64,000 nucleotides of DNA, taken from positions 1-64,000 of the forward strand of contig DATLYE010000033.1 in NCBI GenBank assembly GCA_035575135.1, in the 5' to 3' direction. Made by a program: the position numbers and the translations under genes. This document shows, in pieces, positions 51,824 to 60,354 of this stretch; the first letter of the stretch is position 1, and each line of letters begins with the position of its first letter. The notes under the pieces are model-generated. The model did no database searches, had not been told where the DNA came from, and saw only the letters and a program-made list of their open reading frames with translations. The stretch comes from JANWXD01 sp035575135 (GTDB lineage Bacteria; Acidobacteriota; Terriglobia; Bryobacterales; Bryobacteraceae).

Positions 51824-52828
51824 ATGTGGCAGCGGCTCGTTGTAGTTGCCTTGTGCGCCGCCGGGCTAACGGCAGCGCAAAACCCCAAGGGCTGGCAAAA
51901 AGGCAAGGGCTACGGCTGGGTTTACGGCAAAGATGACCAGGTGGGGGCGCTCAACGCCGTCACCGACCCGGCGAGCGTACTCCGGGCCCTCCGGGAGATT
52001 CAAACGGGGCGCGTCTATGACCTGGGGGTGCCGCTCGACCGGCGCTCCTACAAGTGGCCGGGTCACTCCCCCACGGAGATCATGTCCTTCCGCAGCCCGG
52101 AGGGTCTGAAACGCGGCCGCGATCTGGCCGCCTTCGCCGCCAATCCCAAGCAGCTTGCGTTTCACAGTTGCGCCCTGTTCATCTCCGATAATGTCGGCAC
52201 GCAGATAGACGGCTTGGGGCACATCACCCGCGGGGCCGACAATCACTGGTACAACGGCTTCCGCGAACAGGATTACGGCACGGACTTCGGCATCCTGCGG
52301 GCGGATGCGGATTCGATTCCGCCGATCATCGCCCGCGCGGTGCTCATTGACGTGGCCGGATGGAAAGGCGTCGAAGCCTTGCCCGCCAATTTCCCCATCG
52401 GGCCCAAAGAACTCCAGGCCGCCCTGGCGGCGCAGAAAGTGGATGTGGAGCCCGGCGACGTCGTGCTGATTCGTACGGGAACGTTGCGCTACTGGGGCGA
52501 GGCGGGCGCGGATCACGCCCGCATCGCCCAGCATGACTCCGCCGGCCTGACCCTGGCGGGGGCTAAATGGCTGGTCGAACAGAAAGGCGCCGTGATGATC
52601 GGCTCGGACACGAGCGGGCTCGAGGTGGGCCAGGATCCCGCGCTGCCCGGCGCCGTCATCCCCGTGCACGAATACCTGCTCATCGAGCAGGGCGTGCACA
52701 TCGGCGAGTTCCACAATCTCGAGGAACTCGCCCGCGACCGCGTCTATCGGTTCACCTACATCGCCGTTACGAACCGGCTGCGCGGGACGGTGTCTGGTTT
52801 CGCGCTGCGCCCGCTGGCGGTCCGCTAG
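51824..52828 (+). CDS. secreted cyclase-family (kynurenine formamidase-like) protein
   Basis: A 334-residue protein with signal peptide (MWQRLVVVALCAAGLTAAQN). The cyclase fold (PF04199 type) shows GRVYDLGVPLDRRSYKWPGH and the metal-site region DNVGTQIDGLGH. The classic motif is HxGTHxDxxxH; here the first His is Asn and the second is Gln, while Asp and the last His remain. EVGQDPALPGAVIPVHEYLL and GEFHNLEELA complete the fold. Family members hydrolyse formamides, isatin or cyclic amides with Mn or Zn; the changes may alter metal binding. ATG 51815 is an alternative start but overlaps the -10 box. Confidence 0.8.
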   Translation: MWQRLVVVALCAAGLTAAQNPKGWQKGKGYGWVYGKDDQVGALNAVTDPASVLRALREIQTGRVYDLGVPLDRRSYKWPGHSPTEIMSFRSPEGLKRGRDLAAFAANPKQLAFHSCALFISDNVGTQIDGLGHITRGADNHWYNGFREQDYGTDFGILRADADSIPPIIARAVLIDVAGWKGVEALPANFPIGPKELQAALAAQKVDVEPGDVVLIRTGTLRYWGEAGADHARIAQHDSAGLTLAGAKWLVEQKGAVMIGSDTSGLEVGQDPALPGAVIPVHEYLLIEQGVHIGEFHNLEELARDRVYRFTYIAVTNRLRGTVSGFALRPLAVR

Positions 52829-52829
52829 C

Positions 52830-53975
52830 TCAGACCCTCACCCACGCGCGCGACCGCGCGCTTTCCAGCACCTTCTCGAGCAGTCTCATGCCGCGCAAGC
52901 CGTCGGCGAACGTCGGAAAGTCGGTTTCCGCCGAGGGATCGGCGATCTTGCGGTAAAAGCGCCGGAAGACCTGTTTGTGCGTGTCGTCGTACCCCTCGCT
53001 GTGCCCTCCCGGAAGATCCGCGAAAGTGGCGGCTTTCGGATGGAGCAGCGAAGGATCTTTGATGATCACCTGGTTCGGCGTGTTGCGCTGGCCGATCCAG
53101 AGTTCGTCCGGCTTTTCCTGGTTCCACTGCACCCCGGCTTTCGTGCCGTAGATTTCCATCTGAAACCGGTTCTTGCAGCCCGCCGAAACCTGGCTCACCG
53201 TGAAGGCGCCGCGGGCGCGGTCGCCGAGTTCGAGCAGCACCGCCCCATAGTCGTCGGTGTCAATCGGCACTTCCGTATAATCTTCCGGCCGCAGGGTCTT
53301 GCCCGCAAAGGTCTCGATGGCGCCCTTGGGCTTCTTCCGGGTCTTGTGGAAGGTCGCCAGATCGGCGCACAGGGCGGTGATCGAAAGCCCGGTCAGGTGC
53401 TGCACCAGATCCATCCAGTGCGAGCCGATATCGCCCATGGCCCGCAGCGGCCCGCCTTCTTTGGATTCGATGCGCCAGTTGAAATCCGTGTCGTACAGCA
53501 ACCAGTCCTGCGAATAGGTCCCCTGTACGATCAGAATCTCGCCCAGCTCGCCGCTTTCGATCATGCGGCGGATCTGCTGGACGACCGGATAATACCGCAG
53601 GTTGTGATTGACGCAATTGACGCGGCCGTTGCGGCCCGCAAGCTCCACCAGTTCGGCTGCCTCCGCGGCCGTAATGGTGAGCGGCTTCTCACAGAGCACG
53701 TGTTTGCCCCGCTCCAGGGCCGCCTTGGCGATGGGATAGTGCAGCGCGTTCGGCGTACAGATGTGGATGGCTTCGATCGAGGCGTCGTCCAGAATCGTGC
53801 GGTAATCTCCGGTGGTGCGCTCGACGCCGATGGCTTCTCCGAAGCGGCGGGCCTCCTCGTCGTCCACGCCGGCTACGGCCGCGATCTCCACGTGGCCCAG
53901 CCGCCGGATGGCCTCCGCATGGGTGCGCCCCATAAAGCCCGCACCGATCACCGCAGTCTTGATCTTTCGCAACAT
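52830..53975 (-). CDS. Gfo/Idh/MocA-family oxidoreductase
   Basis: A 381-residue NAD(P)-dependent oxidoreductase. The Rossmann motif is TAVIGAGFMGRTHAEAI at the N-terminus, then AIHICTPNALHY and KHVLCEKPLTITAAEA with the catalytic EKP Lys. The C-terminal GFO_IDH_MocA_C domain includes GGPLRAMGDIGSHWMDLVQH, whose Asp/His are usual in sugar-acting members. It probably oxidises a sugar or cyclitol; the substrate is unknown. ATG 53975 is chosen over a longer frame to 54092. Its stop is 1 nt from the convergent cyclase stop, so the pair shares no terminator space. Confidence 0.88.
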   Translation of the reverse strand: MLRKIKTAVIGAGFMGRTHAEAIRRLGHVEIAAVAGVDDEEARRFGEAIGVERTTGDYRTILDDASIEAIHICTPNALHYPIAKAALERGKHVLCEKPLTITAAEAAELVELAGRNGRVNCVNHNLRYYPVVQQIRRMIESGELGEILIVQGTYSQDWLLYDTDFNWRIESKEGGPLRAMGDIGSHWMDLVQHLTGLSITALCADLATFHKTRKKPKGAIETFAGKTLRPEDYTEVPIDTDDYGAVLLELGDRARGAFTVSQVSAGCKNRFQMEIYGTKAGVQWNQEKPDELWIGQRNTPNQVIIKDPSLLHPKAATFADLPGGHSEGYDDTHKQVFRRFYRKIADPSAETDFPTFADGLRGMRLLEKVLESARSRAWVRV

Positions 53976-54072
53976 GGCAGTATCGCAACTCCTTTCAACA
54001 CGAATCGTGGTCAGGATGCACCCAAACAATCTATCGCACCTGTTGTTAGAGTGAAAAGAGGCACCTGCTGCG

Positions 54073-54333
54073 ATGCGCGTTCGAGTTCGCATCCAATGGA
54101 GGCGTTCCCGAGCGCGGCTGGCGCGCCGGCTCAGTCGCTGCCTGGAACCTCTTACCGCGATCGCGCTCTTGACCGCTTTCTGGCGTCTGCTCGATGACCT
54201 CCGCCGCGGCGGGCCCAGCGGGGAAGGGATGTGGTCTCGCTGGCAAGTATGGTTCGGAGTGGCCGTCGTGTCCCTGTTGGCCGCCTGGCGGTTGAAGCGT
54301 CACGGCAGCGGGGACGGCGAGGCCATGCCATAG
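54073..54333 (+). CDS. small membrane protein
   Basis: An 86-residue protein with a basic N-terminus (RVRVRIQWRRSRARLARRL) and two hydrophobic stretches (EPLTAIALLTAFWRLL and VWFGVAVVSLLAAW). It is not a recognised family. The start has no good ribosome-binding site, and the 3' end overlaps the convergent gene by 34 nt, so it could be spurious. The region carries no other gene on this strand. Confidence 0.35.
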   Translation: MRVRVRIQWRRSRARLARRLSRCLEPLTAIALLTAFWRLLDDLRRGGPSGEGMWSRWQVWFGVAVVSLLAAWRLKRHGSGDGEAMP

Positions 54334-54944
54334 GCGCGGCCGGTTTCCCCCGATACGAGCTCCTCCATGACCGCGGCGTAGAAGCGGTCGCTCCGGCTCC
54401 GCACGTGCTGCTCCCGCTCTTCGGGCCGCGCCAGGTGCTCGAGCTCGTGCAGCAGCACGGCGAGCGCCGCCGCCTGGAAATGCAGCTCCCCCAGCCGTCC
54501 GCCCAGTTCCGCCGCCGCCATGGAGGAAAGCGGCTGCGGCTGCCACTGGCGGATGCTCTCGTAAGCCAGATCAATCTCGCCGACCACGGAGCCGAGATCC
54601 GCCGCCAGCCGGCGCGTGATTTTCGACTCCGTCCCACGCGGGTGGTGGTGCCCGAGGCAGCCGCAGAGATTCCGCGGCTTCAGCAGCACCACCACCACCG
54701 GAGGCAGGCTCCGGAAGAGTCGCTCGTACGGCTCGCGGATCGCCGCCGACAGCCCGCGGAACGTTCGCGTCCAGGCGGCTTCCACCTCGGCGGCCACGTC
54801 GCCGCGTCCACGGGGGTAACTCACCAGCAACAGCGGCATGTGTTCGGACGCCCGCACCAGCCGCTGCTCGCGGCCCCGCAGCCGTTCCACCAGACCCTCC
54901 CACAGGCCCGGCAGACGGACAACCGGCGTCCGGAAGCGCCGCAT
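54300..54944 (-). CDS. protein of unknown function with HELEH motif
   Basis: A 214-residue protein. The start at 54944 (MRRFRTPVVRLPGLWE) is chosen because a longer frame to 54998 overlaps the divergent rhomboid start. The middle has a hydrophobic patch (LPPVVVVLLKPRNLCGCLG). HELEH in ALAVLLHELEHLARPEE is an HExxH sequence, so a zinc peptidase fold is possible. Charged Glu inside the motif is atypical and no third ligand is clear. No named family is recognised. It is probably soluble. Confidence 0.55.
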   Translation of the reverse strand: MRRFRTPVVRLPGLWEGLVERLRGREQRLVRASEHMPLLLVSYPRGRGDVAAEVEAAWTRTFRGLSAAIREPYERLFRSLPPVVVVLLKPRNLCGCLGHHHPRGTESKITRRLAADLGSVVGEIDLAYESIRQWQPQPLSSMAAAELGGRLGELHFQAAALAVLLHELEHLARPEEREQHVRSRSDRFYAAVMEELVSGETGRAYGMASPSPLP

Positions 54945-54996
54945 CGCAGTCGAAACCCCGCGTCTGTTATTCTGACATGAGAAGGCGGCAATCCTC

Positions 54997-55749
54997 ATGC
55001 GCTACCAGCGCAGCACGGCCTATGCCTACACGCCCGGGATCACTCCCGGAGTCAAGTGGCTTCTGATCGCCAACACCGCCGTTTTTGTGCTGCGCTACTT
55101 CGCCCGGGTCTTCGGGGGCGGTTCGCTGTTTCAGGACTTCATGCTCTGGCCCCGCGCCGTCTGGCAGGAGCCCTTGCTGAGTTTCTGGCAACCGTTCACT
55201 TACCTGTTCCTGCACGCCGACTTCTGGCACATCCTCTTCAACATGCTGGCCTTGTGGATGTTCGGCACGGACCTCGAACGCGGCTGGGGCACGCCGTTTT
55301 TCCTCAAGTACTACTTCTTGTGCGGCGTGGGGGCGGGCCTGTGCGTCGTCTTCGCCGATGCCGTGTTTCGCGGGCCGGGTTATCCCACCATCGGCTCCTC
55401 GGGAGCCATCTACGGCATCCTGCTCGCCTTCGGCGTCCTCTATCCGGACCGCATCGTTCTGTTCAGCTTCCTGTTCCCCATCAAAGCGAAGTACTTTGTC
55501 ATGATCATCGGCGCCATTGCGTTTATGAGTTCCCTCGGCGCGAGCGGCGGAGGGGTCAGCCACGTGGCTCATCTCGGCGGAATGATCTTCGGCTACGTCT
55601 ACCTGCGCCGCAGGCGCCTGCGGGTGCGCCTGGATCTGGCGGGCGCGCTGCAGCGGCAGTATCAGGCCTGGAAGCTGCGCCGCGCCAAGCGCAAGTTCGA
55701 AGTCTATCTCCGCCAGCACGGCTCCGGCCGGGACCCGCACGTGCATTGA
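54997..55749 (+). CDS. rhomboid-family intramembrane serine protease
   Basis: A 250-residue protein with six or more membrane helices. The catalytic Ser is in TIGSSGAIYG and the catalytic His in SHVAHLGGMIFGYVYLR; the usual upstream HxxxN is FWHILFNMLALWMFG. Rhomboids cleave membrane proteins within the bilayer. A basic cytoplasmic tail follows (KLRRAKRKFEVYLRQ). GAGAAGG precedes the ATG. The VWA gene downstream starts 44 nt after the stop. Confidence 0.92.
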   Translation: MRYQRSTAYAYTPGITPGVKWLLIANTAVFVLRYFARVFGGGSLFQDFMLWPRAVWQEPLLSFWQPFTYLFLHADFWHILFNMLALWMFGTDLERGWGTPFFLKYYFLCGVGAGLCVVFADAVFRGPGYPTIGSSGAIYGILLAFGVLYPDRIVLFSFLFPIKAKYFVMIIGAIAFMSSLGASGGGVSHVAHLGGMIFGYVYLRRRRLRVRLDLAGALQRQYQAWKLRRAKRKFEVYLRQHGSGRDPHVH

Positions 55750-55793
55750 GCCTGCGCCGCAAAGGGCGCTATATTTGAGGCAAGGGGGCGAAC

Positions 55794-56906
55794 ATGAAAA
55801 GACCGTGGAGTCTGGTTGTCGCGGCACTGGTGGCGGCGGCGGTGGTCGCCCAGGAAGGTCCCAGACAGCAGCGTTCCGAACCGGTCGCCAAGCCGCGCAA
55901 AGCCGAACCGGAAGCTGAGCCTGCCAAGCTGCCCTCCAAGTTCGAGAAAAAGGACAAACCCGATCTTCCGGCGGGCCTGCCCACATTTCGCTCCGACGTT
56001 CTCACCGTGAGCTTGGACGTCTCCGTTCTCACCAACCGGGGCCAGTTCATCCCCAACATCCCCAAGGACCGTTTCCGCATCCTGGAAGACAACGTCCCCC
56101 AGCAAATTGCGACCTTTGAAGTCGGCGAGGCCCCGATGACCGTGTGCATGGTCATCGAGTTCAGCAACCTGTTTCAGTACTACTGGGGCGAGACCTGGTA
56201 TCAGACCCTCACGGCGGCCTACGGCTTTCTGGAGACGCTCAAGCCGGAAGATTACGTCGCCGTGGTGGCCTACGACATCCGCCCGGAGATCCTCTCGGAC
56301 TTCTCCACCGACAAGCGCAAGGCCTACGAGGCCATGTCCCGCCTCCGGATTGCCGCCTATTCGGAATCCAATCTTTTCGACGCCATCGCGGATACGGCGG
56401 ACCGCATGTCGCAGATCGAAGGCCGCAAGGCGATCGTCCTCATCTCCTCCGGCATCGACACCTTCAGCAAGCTGACCTTCGACAAAACTCGCCGCATCCT
56501 CCAGAATGCCGGCGTGCCGATCTACGCCATCGGCCTCATGCAGGCCTTGCGGGAATGGTACGACGCGCGCGGGTACCTGGGACCGATAGCCCGGCTAGAC
56601 TTCCTGCAGGCCGACAATCAGCTCCGGACCTTTGCAAAAGAGACGGGCGGACAGGCATTTTTCCCGAGATTTTATGGAGAATTCCCCGCAATTTTCCGGG
56701 CTATTTCCGAAGCGCTCCGGAACCAGTACTTCATCACGTACCATCCCACCAATCAGGCGCGCGACGGCAAGTTTCGCAAGATCAAGGTAGAACTCATAGA
56801 CCCCAGTACCAACCAGCCCCTGCGGATCGTGGACGAAAAAGGCAAGCCCGTCAAGTACACCATCATCGCCAAAAGCGGCTATACCGCCCCGCGTGAGGTC
56901 GAGTAG
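55794..56906 (+). CDS. secreted VWA-domain protein (acidobacterial type)
   Basis: A 370-residue protein with signal peptide (KRPWSLVVAALVAAAVVAQ) and a charged linker (PEAEPAKLPSKFEKKDKP). The VWA core begins near residue 70 (TVSLDVSVLTNRGQFIPNIP) and the expected MIDAS DxSxS reads IEFSNL, so the metal site is altered. VLISSGIDTFS and IYAIGLM are normal VWA strands, and the end is a beta-rich tail (IKVELIDPSTNQP). These proteins are abundant in Acidobacteriota, with unknown roles. TATATT (55770-55775) and AAGGGGG precede the ATG. Confidence 0.82.
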   Translation: MKRPWSLVVAALVAAAVVAQEGPRQQRSEPVAKPRKAEPEAEPAKLPSKFEKKDKPDLPAGLPTFRSDVLTVSLDVSVLTNRGQFIPNIPKDRFRILEDNVPQQIATFEVGEAPMTVCMVIEFSNLFQYYWGETWYQTLTAAYGFLETLKPEDYVAVVAYDIRPEILSDFSTDKRKAYEAMSRLRIAAYSESNLFDAIADTADRMSQIEGRKAIVLISSGIDTFSKLTFDKTRRILQNAGVPIYAIGLMQALREWYDARGYLGPIARLDFLQADNQLRTFAKETGGQAFFPRFYGEFPAIFRAISEALRNQYFITYHPTNQARDGKFRKIKVELIDPSTNQPLRIVDEKGKPVKYTIIAKSGYTAPREVE

Positions 56907-56972
56907 AGCAGCATAATTCGCTGTTGAAGTCAAGTACTGGATCTCATTTTCTCCCAAATTGTTGCGAAATTC

Positions 56973-57002
56973 TTGACGAACAGCCCCGGTTTCGGTTATC
57001 TT
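56973..57002 (+). promoter_or_regulatory. promoter of the receiver-like gene
   Basis: TTGACG (56973-56978), 18 bp, TATCTT (56997-57002). The ATG at 57017 follows 14 nt after the -10, so the leader is only a few nt long. An AT-rich run precedes the -35. Confidence 0.5.
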
Positions 57003-57016
57003 CGTGTGGATTCGAG

Positions 57017-57463
57017 ATGTACACGACCCGTTCGCATGACGATTCCGGAGCTCGCGTCTTCGTGCTGGATGAACATCCTGGCGGTCGCGCCGCCCGCAAA
57101 GCCGTTCTCGAAGCGCAGGGCCACACGGTACGGGCCACTGCGAACGTCGAGGAGGCGCTGGCGGCTCTGGCCGCAGGCACATTTGATGTCGTGGTGGTGA
57201 ACCACCGCGAGGTGGGGTCGGATCTGCAGCGCCTGAGAGAGGTCGCTCCTGCCGCCGGCATCATCCTGCTGCTCGAATGGGTGGACGCCATGGGCCGGAC
57301 GGAGGCAGACACCGGGGCCGACGTGATCCTCACCAAAGACTGCAACGAAGTCGGCCGCCTGATCCGGGCCGTGAACCGGCTCGCCCGTTTGCGGCGCGCC
57401 CGAAAATCCCCGCAGTCGGATGCGCCCCCGCCGCCCGGCCGCCGCAAGGCGGCCGGCGCCTGA
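57017..57463 (+). CDS. degenerate response-regulator receiver protein
   Basis: A 148-residue protein. The first ~110 residues keep the receiver order: VFVLDEHPGGRAARKAVLEA with an acidic pair, then the strand FDVVVVNHREVG, and LTKD with the conserved Lys near residue 105. The phospho-acceptor position, normally Asp at the end of the third strand, is Asn or His, so phosphorylation is unlikely. A basic Pro/Arg-rich tail follows. There is no output domain and no kinase gene next to it. It may be a phosphorylation-independent adaptor. Confidence 0.6.
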   Translation: MYTTRSHDDSGARVFVLDEHPGGRAARKAVLEAQGHTVRATANVEEALAALAAGTFDVVVVNHREVGSDLQRLREVAPAAGIILLLEWVDAMGRTEADTGADVILTKDCNEVGRLIRAVNRLARLRRARKSPQSDAPPPPGRRKAAGA

Positions 57464-57510
57464 GGCGGTGCACCCTCCCCGGTTTATCATCGTAGGGGAG
57501 GATTGTGCCC

Positions 57511-58209
57511 ATGCTCGAGATCACCTGGTTGGGACACGGCACCTTTCAGTTCCGCCTTGCCACTGGCGAAGTCTTCCTTCTGGATCCGTGGACGGAGGGC
57601 AATCCTTCCTTCCCCTCAGGGCACCAGTTCAGCCGGATTGACGCCATCCTGATCACGCACGGTCACTTCGATCACATCCACGACGCCGTGCCTCTGGCGC
57701 GGAAGTTTTCCCCCAAGGTCGTGGCGATCTACGAAACCTGTCACTGGCTGGAATCCAAAGGCGTGCAAAACACCCTGCCGATGAACAAGGGCGGCTCCCA
57801 GCAAGTCGGCCCCGTGACCGTGACCATGACGGATGCGGTCCACAGTTGTGGCATCCTCGAGGAGGGCCGCATCCTTTACGGAGGGGAACCCTGCGGCTAC
57901 GTGCTTACACTGGCCGACGGGCGCCGCCTCTACTTTGCGGGCGACACCAACGTGTTCGGCGACATGCAGCTGATCCGCCAGCTCTATGCCCCGGAGCTCG
58001 TCTTTCTGCCGATCGGCGATCTGTACACCATGAGCCCCCGCGAGGCAGCGCTTGCCTGCCGGCTCCTCGAGCCCAAGAAGGTGATCCCGATGCACTTCGG
58101 CACCTTTCCGCCGCTCACCGGCCGGCCCGAGCAACTGGCCGAGCTGATTCGCGATCTGCCGGGCGTGGAAGTCTGGCCGCTCGAGCCCGGCAAGCCGGTG
58201 AACTGGTAA
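57511..58209 (+). CDS. UPF0173-type metal-dependent hydrolase (metallo-beta-lactamase fold)
   Basis: A 232-residue protein. The metallo-beta-lactamase signature HGHFDHIHD lies near residue 48, and a further His-rich element GDTNVFGDMQL and VIPMHFGTFPPLTG complete the dinuclear site. UPF0173 proteins are widespread cytoplasmic hydrolases of uncertain substrate. ATG 57511 is chosen because GGGGAGG is about 9 nt upstream; GTG 57505 is too close. The PLP decarboxylase starts 12 nt after its stop, so the two are probably cotranscribed. Confidence 0.85.
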   Translation: MLEITWLGHGTFQFRLATGEVFLLDPWTEGNPSFPSGHQFSRIDAILITHGHFDHIHDAVPLARKFSPKVVAIYETCHWLESKGVQNTLPMNKGGSQQVGPVTVTMTDAVHSCGILEEGRILYGGEPCGYVLTLADGRRLYFAGDTNVFGDMQLIRQLYAPELVFLPIGDLYTMSPREAALACRLLEPKKVIPMHFGTFPPLTGRPEQLAELIRDLPGVEVWPLEPGKPVNW

Positions 58210-58221
58210 CGCGCCGCCGGC

Positions 58222-60354
58222 ATGGAAAACGAAAAGTCCAGCCTCCGGGAAAAGACCAAGCAGCTGGGTGCCTGGTTCCTGGGCCCCAAGGCTGAAAACG
58301 CCAGCACCGAAGAAGAACTCATCCTCCACATCCTTCGCGACTACTTCTACTGGCGGCGCAATTACTTTCCCTCTGACGAGATCATCATCACCCAGCAGAT
58401 GCGGCGCGAGTTCCTGGACTGGACCGACGCCCTGCTCCAGCAGATCAGCGAAATGCTGGCCCGGCTGCGCCGGCACTTCCCCTTCTACAGCCCCCGCTAC
58501 ATCGCCCACATGCTCTCGGATCAAACCATTCCTTCGGTGCTGGGCTACTTCGCCGGGATGCTGTACAACCCGAACAACGTCACGCCCGAAGCCGCCCCCG
58601 TCACGGTGGAGTGGGAGCTGGAAGTGGCGGCCGACATCTTGCGGATGCTCGGCTACCGGCCGCCTCCGCCCCCGGACGCACATCACCGGCAGCTGCGGGA
58701 GGAGTTCGGATGGGCGCACATCACCAGCGGCGGAACCATCGCCAATCTCGAGGCGCTGTGGGTGGCCCGCAACGTCCGCTATTTCCCCCTGGCCGTCAAG
58801 CATGTCGTCGAACAGTACGGCATCCCGCTCGGAGTCAAGCTGCCGGGCGATGAGACGCATGTTCCCCGGCCGTTGCGCGAACTCGACGCGCGGCAGTGTC
58901 TGGCCATCAAACCCAACGAGGCTGTTTTCCTGCTACCCCGCTTCGTCGAGGCGGTGCGCCGGTACTTTGATCTGAACGAGGAAGAGGCGGTGGCCCGGGC
59001 GTGGACCCTGATCCGGGAAACCGGGCTCGGCGCGGCCTCCTCGGGCGTGCTGCCCTGTTTCCGCCAGTGGCCGCCCGCGCTGTTCGTTTCCGGAGCGGTC
59101 CATTACAGCGTGCTGAAGGCGGCCGACGTACTGGGCTTCGGCCGCGACAACGTGATTCTGGTGGACGTGGACCGCGCGTTCCGCATGGACATGCGCGATC
59201 TGGAAGACAAAGTGCGGAATGCGCTCCGGCAGGGACTCTTTCCCCTGGCCGTGATCGCCGTGGCCGGCACGACGGAAGAGGGGGCGGTGGATCCCGTGCA
59301 CCACATTGATGAGTTCCGCGGCCGGCTGGAGCGCGAGGCACAGACCAGCTTCTGGCTGCACGTGGACGCGGCCTGGGCCGGTTATCTGCGATCCCTGTTC
59401 GTGCCGCCCGAAGGCGCGCCCGCCGAGGACCCGGAGCAGCAGATCGCAGCCGTGACGGAGTTCACGGCCCGCAAGCTGCATCTGGCGCGCCGGGCGTACT
59501 CGCGCACCATCCGTTTGCACTGGGGCAGCAAAGAAGTCTGCCAGGCCTTCCAGGCTTTCCCGCGCGCCGAATCCATCGCGGTGGATCCGCACAAAATGGG
59601 CTACGTGCCCTATCCGTGCGGGGTGATCGCCTTCCGCAACGACCGCGTCCGGCTCTTCCTGGCTCAGGAGGCGCCCTACATCACCGCCACGAAGCCGGCC
59701 GACCTGCAGCCGCACACCTATGCTCCGCCCGTCAATGTGGGCCCGTTCATCCTGGAGGGCTCCAAGCCCGGCGCCGCCGCGGCCTCCTGCTGGCTGTCAC
59801 ACCGCATGATTCCGCCGCACCGCGGCGGGTACGGCGAGATCATGCGCGCCTCCCTGCTGGCGGCGCGGGAGCTGTTTGAGCGGCTCGTGCACTGGGAGCA
59901 GGCGGCGCGCGCCAATCGGGAGCAGACGGCCTACCGCTTTGTTCCCATCACCGTCCCCCCTCCCGACACCAACATCGTCTGCTTCGTCATCCAGATCAAG
60001 GGGAACCGCTCGCTGGCCCGGATGAATGCCCTCGGCGAGGCCGTCTACCGGCATTTCACCATCGAAGTGGAACTCGGCGAGCGGGAGTACAGCTATGCGC
60101 AGCCCTTCTTCCTCTCGCGCACACACTTCCGCCTTCCGCGGTATTCCTGCCATTCGGTGGCCGACTTGTTGGAGCGCACCGGAGTGGATCCGGCCGAATA
60201 CCCCGAGCAGGGCATCTTTGTGCTGCGCGCCACCGTCATGAATCCCTACATCGTGCTTGCGGCGGAAACCGGCCACAAGCAGGATCTGCTGGCGGAGTTC
60301 GTCGAGACGCTGGCGCGGGTGAGCGAAGCCGCAGTGAGGCAGCTCGGAGCCTAA
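58222..60354 (+). CDS. group II PLP-dependent decarboxylase, large form
   Basis: A 710-residue enzyme. Lys of SIAVDPHKMGYVPYPCG is the PLP Schiff-base site; the cofactor His-type stack and the FWLHVDAAWAG Asp/Ala motif are intact. The DPHKMGY sequence and extra length recall bacterial tyrosine decarboxylases of Enterococcus/Lactobacillus (about 620 residues). Extensions at the N-terminus (~60 residues) and C-terminus make it larger than typical. The substrate amino acid cannot be assigned. It follows the UPF0173 gene by 12 nt. Its TAA overlaps the TAG of the convergent DUF971 gene in CTAA. Confidence 0.87.
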   Translation: MENEKSSLREKTKQLGAWFLGPKAENASTEEELILHILRDYFYWRRNYFPSDEIIITQQMRREFLDWTDALLQQISEMLARLRRHFPFYSPRYIAHMLSDQTIPSVLGYFAGMLYNPNNVTPEAAPVTVEWELEVAADILRMLGYRPPPPPDAHHRQLREEFGWAHITSGGTIANLEALWVARNVRYFPLAVKHVVEQYGIPLGVKLPGDETHVPRPLRELDARQCLAIKPNEAVFLLPRFVEAVRRYFDLNEEEAVARAWTLIRETGLGAASSGVLPCFRQWPPALFVSGAVHYSVLKAADVLGFGRDNVILVDVDRAFRMDMRDLEDKVRNALRQGLFPLAVIAVAGTTEEGAVDPVHHIDEFRGRLEREAQTSFWLHVDAAWAGYLRSLFVPPEGAPAEDPEQQIAAVTEFTARKLHLARRAYSRTIRLHWGSKEVCQAFQAFPRAESIAVDPHKMGYVPYPCGVIAFRNDRVRLFLAQEAPYITATKPADLQPHTYAPPVNVGPFILEGSKPGAAAASCWLSHRMIPPHRGGYGEIMRASLLAARELFERLVHWEQAARANREQTAYRFVPITVPPPDTNIVCFVIQIKGNRSLARMNALGEAVYRHFTIEVELGEREYSYAQPFFLSRTHFRLPRYSCHSVADLLERTGVDPAEYPEQGIFVLRATVMNPYIVLAAETGHKQDLLAEFVETLARVSEAAVRQLGA

